From NCBI GenBank assembly GCA_038496675.1, contig CM076666.1, positions 12,433,063-12,497,062 on the forward strand: a DNA stretch of 64,000 bases. Direction: 5' to 3'. Shown here in pieces: positions 12,569 through 24,859 of the stretch. Source of the stretch: Rachycentron canadum. Lineage: Eukaryota > Chordata > Actinopteri > Carangiformes > Rachycentridae. The translations under genes were made by a program, and so were the position numbers. The notes beneath the pieces were generated by a model. The model did not search any database. It saw only the letters and a program-made list of their open reading frames with translations, and was not told the DNA's origin. How positions within the stretch are numbered: the stretch's first letter is position 1; every line of letters starts with the position of its first letter.

Positions 12569-13735
12569 CTGACAGAAATAAATGCGGGTTGGGGGAGAGG
12601 CGAGAGGCAGAGAGGCAAAGGGAGAAGCAGCGAGCAATGGGGGTCCTGAAGTGCTGAAGAGATTGTGCTGGCATGGTGGCCAGAGGCCTTTCAGCTGAGT
12701 GGGCACCACTACCTCTCCTTTCTCCCTCTGAGGAGCTGTGTGCTGGTGCTGAGATACTGGGAAGTGTATGTGACACACAGATGCAAACAAACGCACAGTC
12801 AGACACCATTTTGGCCTCATCGCCTGCATTCGCTCGCCATCGTATTTATCTCCTGCTGTATGTGCCGGTGTCTCTGTTTTCGTGTTTGTGTGGCATGTGC
12901 TTTTTAAATCACAGGCACGCATTTATATATTTAGTGGTGTGCTTGTTTGTGTGTGTAGTCATTGTTTATTGTGTTACCTCTGATCAGTCCTCAGATCTTG
13001 GGACCACAGCATCACTTAACTGATGAGATTTCTAACAGTGCCAGCGGGCAGTCAGTCTGCACATGACACATAACAGACATGATATATGTGTGTGTGTTGC
13101 TAATACTAGATATGAGCTGTATGTTGGCAGAAATGAAAGACAGTAGCTCAGAGATTAAGACAACATAAGAGACATAAATGATTTGTCTGGAATACATCTT
13201 TTAACGTGCTTGTGTATGTACTGTAAGATGTTTTCAGGTATAGGTGGAAAAGGATGTGTGCTAGCCAAAGAAATGTCAACACATCCTGGATTAACTGGTT
13301 TCTTTTCCCCAGTGGATAATCCATTCCAGCATCATGGCTCATTATGGAAGTATTAAGACATTTGCTCCGTGTCTTGACAACTCCGTTTTCTCTCTTTTGT
13401 TTTCTTACTCTGGCGCTTTAGCTCATTTCTCATTCCTCCTAAATCTCTATCTTTGACTTCCACTCATTCCATCTTCAAAAACAATCTCAGCTGAATCTGA
13501 AAACATACAGAGAAAAGGGTGTGGGGGAGCATGTAGAAGTGTGGAACAAATGCCAAATGAAAGGGAGTGGTGTTTAGTTAAAAGAGAGGATGATGTTCTA
13601 GATAGTGATGGGGGCAGATTGTTTGAAAAGTTGAGGAACTAATGAAACTCACAAATGCACGTTCTCTGTACCCCACACTGTTTCTTCCTCTTGTGTCCTT
13701 ACCTACCCTGATTTCCCTCCCTACCTCTCACCCTC
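12569..13735. other. Non-coding stretch, no gene seen
   Basis: Minus-strand pyrimidine-rich DNA (12575-12640), then mixed sequence. Open frames of up to 161 codons overlap on both strands at 12437-13023 without domains. AT-rich from about 12910, and pyrimidine-rich again at 13681-13735. Confidence 0.55.
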
Positions 13736-13737
13736 AG

Positions 13738-14055
13738 TTTGGGGGGATAGAGCAGGGCAGAGGTTTGGGGCTGAGGTTAGGGAGAGCGTAGCGGCGCCGG
13801 GGTGCTGCAGATGCAGTAAAGCGATTCTGATTTGTGCCCACAGCCATCAGCATCACTCTGCTCGGCTTGTCAGTCTGTAGGAGCGTCAAAGCACATGGTC
13901 CGGGACTGCTGTCACTAGCAGTAATAGATATCATTTCAAAACCATCGGACCTGCCCATTGTGTCTGGCTCAAGCCAGTGGCTGGGGCCCACCTTGGCCAC
14001 GGTTGGATGGGCCTACTCTGCGTGCGGCACACAGGGGCCCCGGCGCCGGGCTTAA
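13738..14055. promoter_or_regulatory. GC-rich block, possible regulatory element
   Basis: A GC-rich island of about 320 bp between AT-rich flanks. It starts directly after a strong acceptor-like tract (pyrimidines, then CAG at 13735-13737), but the only frame left open after that acceptor stops at about 13877 and I see no good donor, so an exon is not supported. The right end has GGGGCCCC (14034-14041) overlapping the 12-bp palindrome CCCGGCGCCGGG (14039-14050). The elevated GC suggests either a conserved element or a small CpG-containing island. Function unknown. Confidence 0.3.
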
Positions 14056-14308
14056 CTGTTGGGTCACGGTCTGATATGTAGACATTCATGGATGGTTAAC
14101 TCAGTAAATGTGTTGATATGGCCAGAGAGCTGGAGTGAGTGGATGGTTGAGAATATGTTCAGGCATAAGTAGCGTCATGTGAGATGGGCTTAGAAGTGTA
14201 GAAAATATGTCGGAAATTTTAGGATGAATTTGAATGACATCTGATATGGTTTGTGTCTGGTTTGGTCGGGTCGCTGTTTCAACTATCCATCACATCAAGG
14301 TGTCACTG
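14056..14308. other. Non-coding spacer
   Basis: Mixed sequence between the GC-rich block and the (CA)n tract. Nothing recognised. Confidence 0.6.
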
Positions 14309-14340
<32 letters not shown>

Positions 14341-14352
14341 ACACACACACAC
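14309..14352. repeat. (AC)n microsatellite with one GA interruption
   Basis: About 22 dinucleotide units with one interruption near 14335. Confidence 0.95.
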
Positions 14353-14512
14353 CCTGGGTCACGTTATCCTCCTACACCAATCAGGGCCTCTGCACAGCCT
14401 CTAATGGCCATTAACTACGCAGCCGGTGGTGCAAAGAATCTGACATCACAAATGTCACTCTGCATTAGGCCCACATTACATCAAGACTCCCTCCAAGATA
14501 GCTCTGGCCCTC

Positions 14513-14553
14513 TGTGTGCGACTGTGTGTGTGACTGTGTGTGCGTGTGTGTGT
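14513..14553. repeat. Impure (TG)n tract
   Basis: TG units interrupted by GAC and CG words. A second TG-rich patch follows at about 14660-14712. The cysteine/valine-rich open frames across both are repeat artefacts. Confidence 0.8.
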
Positions 14554-14712
14554 ATTTGTGCACATCTGCATTTTGGAACATTCATGTGTGGTCATGTGCT
14601 TTAGTGTGGAACTATGCCCTCATGTGTGAGGGGGATGTCTTGGCATTGAGGATGTGCTGTATATGTGTGTGTATGTACCCAATGCTTTGTGTGTACATAT
14701 GTGTGTTTGTGT

Positions 14713-16440
14713 TCATTTGCATAATTTGTGATCATAACCAAGTAAATATTTATTGTTGGCTCATGCACAGCCATCTACTGCAGGCACCTGTCATACACAG
14801 GTTCCATACAGCCGATGTACAGATTTAACCCTTTGAGAAGCCATTGTAGCATTGAGTATTACCGACCTTGATGGATGATCATTAAATGTGAATATCATCA
14901 GCATCATCTGTGCTGCCTTTGCTCAATGCGGTTTCAATGGCCACTATAGACTATTAAAAGAACTAGGGCAACCAAAGAGCACATGACACTGTCTGCTTAC
15001 AGAATTGCCTGGTGACAAAATGCCCCAAGCAAAGAACAGGGTCATTCATTGTATTAGCCAACTTTATAATTAGTGGGGCACTTACATTTTGATAAATGTT
15101 TTTGGACACAGAGTTTCCATTGTCACACTGTGCTAATGCACACCCCAACACTGTCACCTTGAAGTTCTATTTATTTATGAGCAACGTTAGTAGCCCAGGA
15201 TACTTTGAGGGAAACACATTAACTGCCTGGAAAGTTAAATAGAGCTGATGGTTGGATTAGCATACAAACCACAGAGTACGATACCTGCTTCATTTGTTAT
15301 GATCGGATTTTTTAGTGGAAACAATGAAATACATTACCTGTGAACATTTTGCATATAGGTTAATTAAAAATGACTCCTCGTTGTGTTGACGAGAAACATA
15401 ATCTAATCATTCTCAAATCATATTTGCTTTTGCAAACTGGTATCCAACATCTCAAGTACACAGAGTTGGTATACACACAGATTTGGGTAATAGGAATAAA
15501 ATTTTATTTCAATTTCCATAGGTTGGCCTAAATGTAATACAAACTTTAACCAAATTTGAGAAATTTTGCCAAATGAAAGCGACTTAATGTCATTAATTTA
15601 TGTTCACTGCAGCCATTCCAATATTAGGAGTTTGTTGGTGGTGCTAATTCTACAGTCATATGCCATTATGGTGTATGAATGATGTAATTTAAAGTTCATC
15701 GAGAGTTCATCAAAAAAAGTGGAATATATAGTGATATGCAAATATGGAATTTATGTTTATTTCAGTATCGAGTTAAGTAATGTGACGTAAATCTGTCTCA
15801 TTGTGCTGTATAGATATGATGTTTTCATCTGCCACTGCTATCAGTATCTTCAGTGGAGCTGCTGTTGATACACAAACTTTTCCACCTCTGCTAACTGCAT
15901 ATACTTTTTTGTGATCTTTCAAAATTAGCTTTTCTTTCTTTGTAAATTGAAAATGTGCAAAAAAACACATCGGTGAGAACCTACCTCATATCAGCAGCAT
16001 CTGAACAGGGGTCAGCAGATCCAATGAAATGCAAATATGTTGTGTATCTACATGTTTGTGCTGATGTGGCTGTGATGCAGCTACAGAACTCCATTTTATT
16101 TGATAATTAATCTTTGAACATTAAAGCAGAACAAACAGAGCCGGAAAAATCTACTCAACTCATGTGGGCTTAAATTTGTATCGATTTGAAAAAAAAAAAA
16201 TTGTGTAATTTTCTCATATATAATTTTTCAATTAAAAACCTCAAATTAAATCATAGATTCAACACATGGACTAAGGAAAAGATGCTGAGATCATTTAGGA
16301 TTTCTTTGGGCCATGTTTTTATGAGATCTTTGGCATTGCATGAGGATGAAGTGTCTCATCGCCAGTCCCTGGAGAGAGATGTGCAAATGAGTTCAGGTGA
16401 AGGAGAGAAGGAAAAGCGAGGCGGACAGAGAAATGGACGA
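14713..16440. other. AT-rich non-coding stretch
   Basis: No gene. POU octamer words occur at 14715-14722, 15736-15743 and 16029-16036. A run of 11 A lies near 16190-16200. No transposon relic recognised. Confidence 0.6.
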
Positions 16441-16445
16441 ATGGA

Positions 16446-16446
16446 T

Positions 16447-16480
<34 letters not shown>

Positions 16481-16481
16481 A
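16446..16481. repeat. (GA)n microsatellite
   Basis: Roughly 17 GA units with one AA interruption, ending about 107 bp before the assembly gap. The Arg/Glu-rich translation is a repeat artefact. Confidence 0.95.
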
Positions 16482-16563
16482 AGCAAGAGAGAATAAAGAT
16501 CAACAGTAAGTTGACAGAAAGTGCTTACGACGCACTGCCACTTTGCCTCAGCCCCCCTTCCTC

Positions 16564-16588
16564 CCAGCCCACCCCACCCCCACCCCGG
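16564..16588. repeat. C-rich 25-mer, left gap edge copy
   Basis: Twenty-five bases made of CCAGCC followed by CCCCA/CCCCCA-type words and ending CCCCGG, directly abutting the N run. The identical 25 bases appear at the other edge of the gap (16976-17000). Confidence 0.9.
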
Positions 16589-16975
16589 NNNNNNNNNNNN
16601 NNNNNNNNNNNNNNNNNNNNNNNNNNNNNNNNNNNNNNNNNNNNNNNNNNNNNNNNNNNNNNNNNNNNNNNNNNNNNNNNNNNNNNNNNNNNNNNNNNNN
16701 NNNNNNNNNNNNNNNNNNNNNNNNNNNNNNNNNNNNNNNNNNNNNNNNNNNNNNNNNNNNNNNNNNNNNNNNNNNNNNNNNNNNNNNNNNNNNNNNNNNN
16801 NNNNNNNNNNNNNNNNNNNNNNNNNNNNNNNNNNNNNNNNNNNNNNNNNNNNNNNNNNNNNNNNNNNNNNNNNNNNNNNNNNNNNNNNNNNNNNNNNNNN
16901 NNNNNNNNNNNNNNNNNNNNNNNNNNNNNNNNNNNNNNNNNNNNNNNNNNNNNNNNNNNNNNNNNNNNNNNNNNN
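16589..16975. other. Assembly gap (387 N)
   Basis: All positions are N. Open frames spanning it contain only unknown residues and have no meaning. The gap lies inside a C-rich, G-quadruplex-prone segment next to a (GA)n tract, a context that often defeats sequencing. The two edges carry an identical 25-bp sequence. Confidence 0.99.
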
Positions 16976-17010
16976 CCAGCCCACCCCACCCCCACCCCGG
17001 CCCCCTCCCC
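16976..17010. repeat. C-rich 25-mer, right gap edge copy
   Basis: The first 25 bases repeat the left gap edge exactly, then continue CCCCCTCCCC. On the minus strand this gives more than four G runs with short loops, so a G-quadruplex is possible. Confidence 0.85.
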
Positions 17011-18550
17011 GCTTACATGCTCTCGTCAGCTAATTATCCAGAATTAGAATCTTCTTTCACACCAGTGGTGTCAGGATGCCTTAGCTTGATCTGTCAAGGC
17101 CCCTCATGACTGGGTGCTAAACTCACGACAGTTGATGAGTGCGAAGGCCGCCACAGCTAATTGTAAGTGAAAAGCTGGACAGGACTGACAGTGCAGGAAA
17201 GCCGAGAAGAGAGGGAGGGCTCTTTGTTTGAGGACAGATGAGATGAGGGAGGGAGTTTTTTTGTTTGTGTTTTGCAGGTGGGAAGAGAGGGTGGCATTGT
17301 GAGCTGGTGCCTGTGTTTGATGACTGGACTGGGGAGGAAAGGGAGGGAGATGGGGTGGTTTGAGGGTCCTGCTGCACTGAAATATCTGCTCAGCAAGGAG
17401 GGGAAAAAAAATGAAAAAGAGGGAGGAAAAGAGGAGGAAGCCAAGTGTGAAAAAAACAGGTAGGTGTGATAGAAGGAGGACAACAAATCCTTTCTTCCAG
17501 GGCATGTCGGCCAGGATTTTGCTCATCAGTCCTCATGGCCTGTGACCACCATCAGCATGACAACACAGGGGCAGTGTGTATTTGTGTCTGTATCCTTGTG
17601 TGTCCATACATATTTATACATTTATATTTGTTTGTTTTTTTATTTTTATGTCACTATGTAGGTGCTGCATATTACAGCATATAAGAAGCCTGGGATATAC
17701 TGTATGCCTGTGCACTGTGTGGATGCATTTGTTAAGGACACAAAAAGCATTTTTGCATTCGAAGCATGTATAAATCAATCAGTGAATTTATTTTACAGTC
17801 TCAAAAATTATCTTATATTTAAGAAGTATACAGTATTACAAAGAGGCATCAGTGGTAGACTCTGATCCTCAATCTTTTGTTACAGATCAGTGTTTTTGTC
17901 AGTGTCAGTGTACGTGTCTTCTATTCTTTGAATGCCAGTTGGCCTGCTTTGAATGTCTGTTAATGTAATCTTGGGTTAAATGCTTCCTTGCCAGTCCAAA
18001 TTAAGTGTGTCACCGGCATAGAGAGGGCGCGATGTGGCGTGATGGGAGGTTGTCACCTGTCTCTTCGGGGCATCTGAGTGTCTGACGATGGCAGGGACAA
18101 CTCTCATCGCAGTCGATGAATAAATAGTCATAACATTTTGGGAAATACACAAACCCTGAAACACAGAGTGCAGTGAAAATCATTTGTAAAATAATGTATA
18201 ATTAGACTCCTGAATTATCGATAGCGCTATCAGTTAGAATAGAATGAGTAAAAAAAATGGGACACACTATTTCTATTAAATCGCTACACTTAGTCAATAT
18301 AAACAACTAAATGTGCATTTTTCAGCATAATTCAGCAGTTTCAGCATCTTTGATGCTCATATTAGAAATTTTCAACATACAACTTGGAAATTGAACCCAG
18401 ATCAACAAAGTTGAGGGTAGATTTTCAGTGTTAAAGCCAAGTGTGTGTATCTCAGACAGTTCTACAATTCTTGCTTTTTCTTGCAAAGTATATTTCTTTC
18501 ATACTCTCTTGAAGACACCCTGCTCCATTTTTTTCTTGACTTTCTCAAAA
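17011..18550. other. Non-coding stretch, no gene seen
   Basis: Purine-rich plus strand from about 17190 to 17460, giving long pyrimidine-coded frames (Ser/Pro/Phe-rich) on the minus strand with no domain. A minus-strand acceptor/donor pair bounding 58 bases (17127-17184) is treated as rejected. AT-rich from about 17560. Confidence 0.55.
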
Positions 18551-18559
18551 ATTATTAAT

Positions 18560-18800
18560 AAATCTGTGTTTTACTCCCCCACAGATTTCGTGTTAATCGT
18601 CTGAACAATGATAATTCATTGTTGTGTTAATGATTATAGCCATTACCTTATAAATCCAGAGTAGCTGTTGACCTTCCATTTATGTGTTTGCTCGAAAGCT
18701 AAACAGGCAGCCACTGGGATTCAGCAGTCAGCCAGCAGCCTCCACTCCAATAGTACTTTCACCCACTTGAAGGCTGGAAACAGCTTTTTTTCCCCAGCTA
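18560..18800. promoter_or_regulatory. Candidate enhancer with inverted SOX motif
   Basis: At 18604-18623 there is a perfect 20-bp inverted repeat: AACAATGA, TAAT, TCATTGTT. Each arm contains the SOX core AACAATG. Head-to-head SOX sites are the binding mode of SOXE/SOXD dimers, although their usual spacing is somewhat shorter than the 6 bases here between the two 7-mers. TAAT-type homeodomain words follow at about 18628-18646. Sequence match is direct; regulatory function is inference. Confidence 0.35.
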
Positions 18801-19860
18801 GTGTAGATTTGTGTGGATTAGGCCTCAGCTCTACAGCCGAGGGCTTGGAGAGACTGTGTAGAATAGGCCAGGAAGCTTTTTGGAATTGGATGTTGTTCCT
18901 CCCCTCTCATCATTACTCTCAAACCCACACAAAGGGCCCAAATCTCCCAGTGCCTTTGAACCTGTGTTTCGAAAAGAAAGACATGTCCAATGGAGGGTCT
19001 TTCTTTATTCTTCTTTTTACTGAAAGGAGGAGAGAGAGGGAGAAATAGAGGGAAAAAATGAGCTTTAGAGCCTCATTTTCCCTTATGCTCTACCTCCTCG
19101 GTTTTCTTCCGGCCTTGAGCCACTTGTTGGAGGAAAAGGCAAATTTCTGGAAAAATTCCTAGCGCTTTTTCTTTTTCCCCCTCCAATCAACCAGCGCCCT
19201 CATCCCCTATTTTTTTGGCAGAGAAGGAGAGCGCAAAAGAACGAGAGAGAGAGAGAGAGAGGGAAAAAAAGCAAAGGGGAAACATGGTTAAAGGAGGGGA
19301 CAAGAAAGAGAGGACTCAGGAGACAGCTGTTGGAGAGGTTAGTTAGAGATTTCCAGCCATTAACTTCAGGCCAAGCCAGCTCGCCCACTTGAAGCAGACA
19401 AGAGCCGGGGTAAGCCAGACTCCCAATATGAAAAGGGACGGGACCCAGCTTGATCTTGTGGGGAAATTGTTTACAAGTGGGACCCTCAATTCCACAATGG
19501 AGCAGGAGCGCAAGAAAGAGAGACAGCGAGAGAAATTGAAAGAAAGGATGGAGGAACGAAGGAAATAGTTTATTGAAAGAGTGAAACAAATCTGCCAAAG
19601 CACAGCATCAGAAGTGAAAGAGCATGGAAGAGGAGTGATTAAGGATGGACCAATGAGGGCCTTAGATGGGAGCTGTGGGTGGGGGGGGGGGTCAGCGGTT
19701 GTGACACAATAAGTGGAGGACCTATGGGGGTAGAGGGCAGGGGGTCTCTTTCTCTTTTCAAAGGCAGGATAAACAAGGAAATGAGTCTGTAATCATTCCC
19801 AGAAATTGCTTTCCTCTTTGCCTCTCTCTTCTCCTCGGTCATCTACCCACCTCCCTTCAT
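18801..19860. other. Non-coding, purine-rich in part
   Basis: Plus strand is purine-rich at 19020-19320 and 19490-19600. Minus-strand frames here (up to 132 codons) are Ser/Phe/Leu-rich reflections of that bias. It holds an 11-base G run at 19681-19691. No gene seen. Confidence 0.6.
19243..19261. repeat. Short (GA)n microsatellite
   Basis: About nine GA units within purine-rich sequence. Confidence 0.85.
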
Positions 19861-22140
19861 TACAGGGTGATTAAAGAATTTCATTGTCTCAAAGAGAGAC
19901 ATAAAGAGTGAATCTTTAATCCACTGCTGTCAACCCGAGTGATACACCAGGTATGGTTTGTGTTTTTACTGCCACCCTGGCCTTGCTGCTGTATTTTTAT
20001 TTCATGTGACATGTGCGTATAGCCTCAAGCACGTTTCACCCAACCAATCAGGTGGTACTGTTGCACTGTTCTGGCAGAGCACTGTTAATAAGAGGATCAC
20101 CGCACAATGTATTCTTATTTTTATGCAATATTCATAAATAATAAAAATAAAAATGTGTGTAAATACATGTATAAATTGTTTACTTGAACTAAATAGTGAC
20201 ACCTTGATAAAGATGAAATAACCTTGAGCTCATCTGTTTGCAGAACATTTATTCACTTTAATCCTGACCTGACAGTTCACTGTGGAAATACTGTGCTCAC
20301 CACACGGGAAGTTGGAATTGTAATCCATTAATGAGCCATCATGTCCTTCCCTTCTGCTCTCTCTGCTCAGAGAAGCCAACTGCACATCTCGCTGAGTAAA
20401 ACTAAATGTGCTTTTCGATCAGTCAGACGGCCTGTGTGTTCATCTGATTGTCTGATATGATGCATAAAAGTGAAAATATGAATACATGGATCCTTATGTA
20501 TAGGGGTCAGCACCACAGTCAGAGATAGACGAGGCTTTGGCGGTTAGGTAAGTAATTTTTTTAAATACAAGCTATTTGAATATCCTTGAAAAGAGTTGAC
20601 AAAAATTGTATCATGTGTAATTATGTCATTTATTTTCTATCTTTCTTTTCTATCTATTCAGGAAAAAGATTTAACAGTCAGATTTAACAGATGTTAATAT
20701 TAATATAATTAATGTCAGAATATGTTGTATAATGTTATTTTTGGATGAATCATCTAAAATTATTGAGTAATAATTAATATAGAATATATATTTGAACTAT
20801 TTCATTGGTTATTATCTTGTTTTTCCTCATTAATTATTGAAAATAGATAAGATTTATTTTGCTCATTGCATGGACCTTTGAAGAGCTGTAATTCCCTCCT
20901 ATCACAACCTGTGTCCCTTTCGACACACATAGCCTAATTGACAATGGCTTACTTGATGTCACCAGAGTAAAAGAACCCCCTCTAGTCACTTTAGACACAA
21001 CACTGATGAGATGATGGCATGAACTGCAAAGATGGATATTTTCCTCTGTGCATATGAAAAGCTGAGCAACCATATTTTCTTAACATACACTTTTGGAATA
21101 ATGTGTATGGGCGTTCATGTTGGCATTTGACTTCTTTGACCACTCGAAAGTTGTTTGCAGTAATTCAAGCAAAACAAAAAGACCCCATAAGATCCCATGG
21201 GTTGTCTGTGCAAACAGCTTATTATGACCAATTCATTGTTAGGTGATCTCTAGTGTCCAATCTAATTATGAAGGGAACAAAAGGGGTCAGATTACACAAC
21301 ATAAAGAACAATCAAGTCCACGTTACGAAGTGGTTGAGATGGATCAATGAGTTGACAAAGCACAGGACCAACACAAAGGCAACAACCATGACTGTTCCAC
21401 AACATTCACACCATATTTAGTATTGTAACCAGTCTTTAAACCTACCAAACCATGTTTAACGGTGTGTTTATTAATATAATGCTAAGCCATGACAACATAT
21501 GCGCTATTTCAAGAAATACTCCTATGGGTCATATCAGTGCGTAGGGATGGATGACCTGATTCTCTACATAAGCTCATGATTCCCTGGTGTAAAAACATAT
21601 GGAAACAGGGTGGGAAATGTGTACAGAGAACAAAGCAATGCAGTAGTAGTTTCTGCTGTAGAGGATCAGGGTGACCTTTTCATTCTCCTGCATGACGTAT
21701 GAATGCAATATTCTCTGGTTTTTGCTTTGTTTCCAATCAAATGAAATACAAGGGATTAGAGCATGGTATATTTGCTTCATTTTGTTGGCATATATGTATG
21801 TAGTATCAAGCCATGACTCTGCACTCATTTTCTGCCACAAATGTACAGTATGCTCAATTGCTTGCAGTTATGGAAGGAGAGTGCAGGGCAGAGGAAAAGG
21901 TAGAAAGAGGAATTAAGCCATGGTGAGAAATGTTGCTAAATAAAGAAAGAAGAAATAAGAATGAACATTGCTTAAAAGCAAAAAGGGCGGTCTGGTAGGA
22001 TGGCAGATGGTGAGTTGTGGTAGGTTAGGAGGCCTTTCCCTGTCGGGGAGGAAGTGTTTGGGTTTTATTGGTTTCATATGACACGACAGAACCTTTTTAA
22101 GATGTTGTAGACGCGCTGGTAAAAAGGCAGTCTGCCCACC
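19861..22140. other. AT-rich non-coding stretch
   Basis: No gene. A good acceptor-like tract ends in CAG near 20660 but the following bases lack a donor. The 11-base word AGATTTAACAG occurs twice 12 bp apart at 20668-20690. No recognised transposon. Confidence 0.6.
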
Positions 22141-24859
22141 CCTGCATTAAGTGCCCCTGTGATCTCGGCCATATTTATAGGCACTGTCTTGTGTCACATG
22201 GCTTCCATTTCTTCACTTGTTGGGACCCCCTGTGGCTGCTTTTACAAGCACAGGTATGAAGAGGTCAAGCGCAACCCTGTCAGTGGCCTGGTCAGATGGG
22301 AGATGAGAGTGAAATACAATTCTGTATTATTTATTCGCAAGAAAAACATTTCTCCACGATGTGACCTAATAGTTTTAAACTAGTAACAATTGTTTTCCTG
22401 AAGTGGAGAAAACCACTGTTTTTGCAGCTTCACAGGCTGGAGGACATGAACATTGAATTTCTCCAGACGAATCCTGCCAGACAGTTAAGTGTTTCAACCT
22501 CTAGACAACCTGCATTTATATAATTTCATGTTATTTATGCTTTGATTTTCCACAAAAGGGGAAACAGCCTCCTCTTCCGATCCAAAATAAGAACAGTATT
22601 TCACCCTCTTATCCCTTTAACATATCCAAGTGTCTTCTATTGTAAGAGTGCGAAGTTGTGTTGAACAGTTGTGAGTGAGACAACAGATGGTTTGATTTCA
22701 AAAACAAATGTTTAATTGCTTAAATCAGTTAAATAGAACTTCTGGAAAGAGACGTCAGGTTAATCAGTTGACTCCCGTAGACTGTGTTGCATGTAGAGCT
22801 GCTGGCAAGGGTGACTACTGTTAAAAGACAAAGTCCACAGTCCATCCACAGCAAAGGTGTTGCCAGCACATCAAAGTCATAAATATAGGCATCATGATAG
22901 TTGTTTATCTCTTTTAATTTTCAGGTCAATAACATCCTGTTGATTATCCCATTGAAAAGACAACAGGTTACACCCTTACATGCCTCTTTGGTCATTCATG
23001 AATGTAAACTTTATTGGTGTGATTACACTAATTGTGTCATCCAGCTCTGTGGAAATGAAAGACTTATAACAGCTAACTGAGTACAAGTACAGCTTCATGC
23101 TGACTGTTTAGCATCTCTTGGAGCCTTACAAGATGGTCCGCATTTGTTCAGTTAATCAGTCAGTGCCACAATGACGGCAAAACTCAGGGTATTCATCCGC
23201 TTTTATGGATAACTGGCTTAGTTTTAATGTGATCATGGTATTGGCAAGGGAGGAAGTTAATTGATGATCGGTGCTACATGGAAGGTACCATGTGAATCAT
23301 AATCTGGGGACCATAGATTTGAATGCCAAATTTGAGTAGTAGCTAGTTGTTGAGATATCTAGCTCTGTAAACAAAAGGGGAGACTGTCAAGTGAACGACC
23401 ATTTAAACTTTCCTGAGTTCTGTGGTTTGTAAACCAGACAAACCCATGTATGATGTCAAGAAAAGGGCACTAGATTGTGAGTTTTTGCTGATAAATTGTA
23501 AAGATGTCCCTCCTCTCTATCGCCTTCCCCTCATCTTAATCTCACTCTCTAGGATGTTGCATCTCTCCATCTTGGCCATGTGGTGCAATGTTTTGTTTTT
23601 AGTGGGCACTAAAAACACACTGTTAAACACAGTTTTAAAAGTTCTTAAAAGCATTTTTTTCCCTCTGAGGTTGGCACTTTAATCTACTCTCAGGTTTCAC
23701 ACGCTGCATGAGAACACCTGGGGAGAGGAATGAAATAAGTTAGGTTAGAAAGCTCCCACACATTGTAGACTCCTTGTAAAAATGAAAAAGGAGAAGGCTA
23801 ATCAGATTTATTGTTTTAATCATAGAGGGAGGTGTCTCATTCTCTGTGTGCTGATGACTTAATGACCTCTGAAATATCCTGACTAGAGTCCAGTTGAGAG
23901 ATTAAATCCTTGGCTGCCCTGGTTCATCTCCCTTGTTATCTAATTCATTGTTTTATGATGATCAATGTCCAACAGGTAAAGAGGAAAGAAGGAGGAGAGA
24001 GTCAAGTTCTCTTGAATCCAGGCTCTTTGTAGATTTCCAAGTCACATCATCAAATCAAGGTTGTCTCTTTGACTTCATCATTGTTGAATGGCTGTTGTGC
24101 ATCCTTACAGACACGTCCCACACTGTGGTTCTGAAAGAAGAGGGTAGAATAAGGTCAATTCCAAACACGACAAGACTCACAGAGAGGCTCTTTCCTCTTT
24201 CTACTGTCTCATAAAAATGATTTTTATTTGCACTTTTTTCACTTTTACAGTCTGCTCTGTGTGTGCAGGCAGGTATTTGAAAGGAGGAGGAAGGAATAAG
24301 AGGAGGTCCATCTTTCTCTGTTCAGGGGAGATGAAACTGGTTCTAAGAGGAAAGGGCTGTGCGCGAGTTCAAGGGAGTTCAGAATTTCCACAAGGCTAGA
24401 GGTCGGGTTCAGAAGGGATAGAGGTGAGCTGTTTGGAGTTTTAAAGACTTCTTTTTATCTAATGTCTGAAACCGAGACACTAGTGAAGTGTTAGGAGGGG
24501 TTGCAGTTATTTTAACTAAAGGGGTCCTCACAAGTTAGTCAAGGAACAGGACAGCAGAGCAGCTGGAGTTAGGATGGTGGGATGCCTGCTCAAGTTAAGG
24601 AGGAGAGGAAAGGGTTTGAACTGCATTTGGCTGTGGAACATTGATGAGACCCTTAGCAAAGTCATATTAGATTTAGTTATTAAGTCTTGACTTGGCCTTG
24701 ACTCTTCAAACCCAAATCATCAAACTACTGCTACTCACTTCATTATAGAGGGTAACTCACCTACACAAACTTATTTTTATTTTTACATAGTTTTTTCAGA
24801 TTTTGCTCTGGTTCTCTATTGGCAGAATCATTATGTTCATCCCAGTGTGTTAACAAACT
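22141..24859. other. Non-coding stretch, no gene seen
   Basis: Ordinary sequence with alternating AT-rich and balanced patches. Open frames of 60-93 codons (for example 22159-22383, 23422-23682, 23933-24214) show no domain and no convincing splice context. Confidence 0.6.

Noticed and set aside
13738..13880. Exon after the strong acceptor at 13737
   Set aside because: Two frames stop at once or soon, the third stops after about 46 codons, and no donor is present.
16319..17109. Open frames of 156-221 codons spanning the gap
   Set aside because: Almost all their length is N, so the absence of stops is an artefact of the gap.
17127..17184. Minus-strand 58-bp segment with a GTGAGT donor and a pyrimidine-rich acceptor
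   Set aside because: The whole minus strand here is pyrimidine-rich, so acceptors arise by chance. The translation (QSCPAFHLQLAVAAFALINC) matches nothing I know.
20660..20720. Strong acceptor-like tract
   Set aside because: Followed by AT-rich sequence with stops in the frames and no donor.
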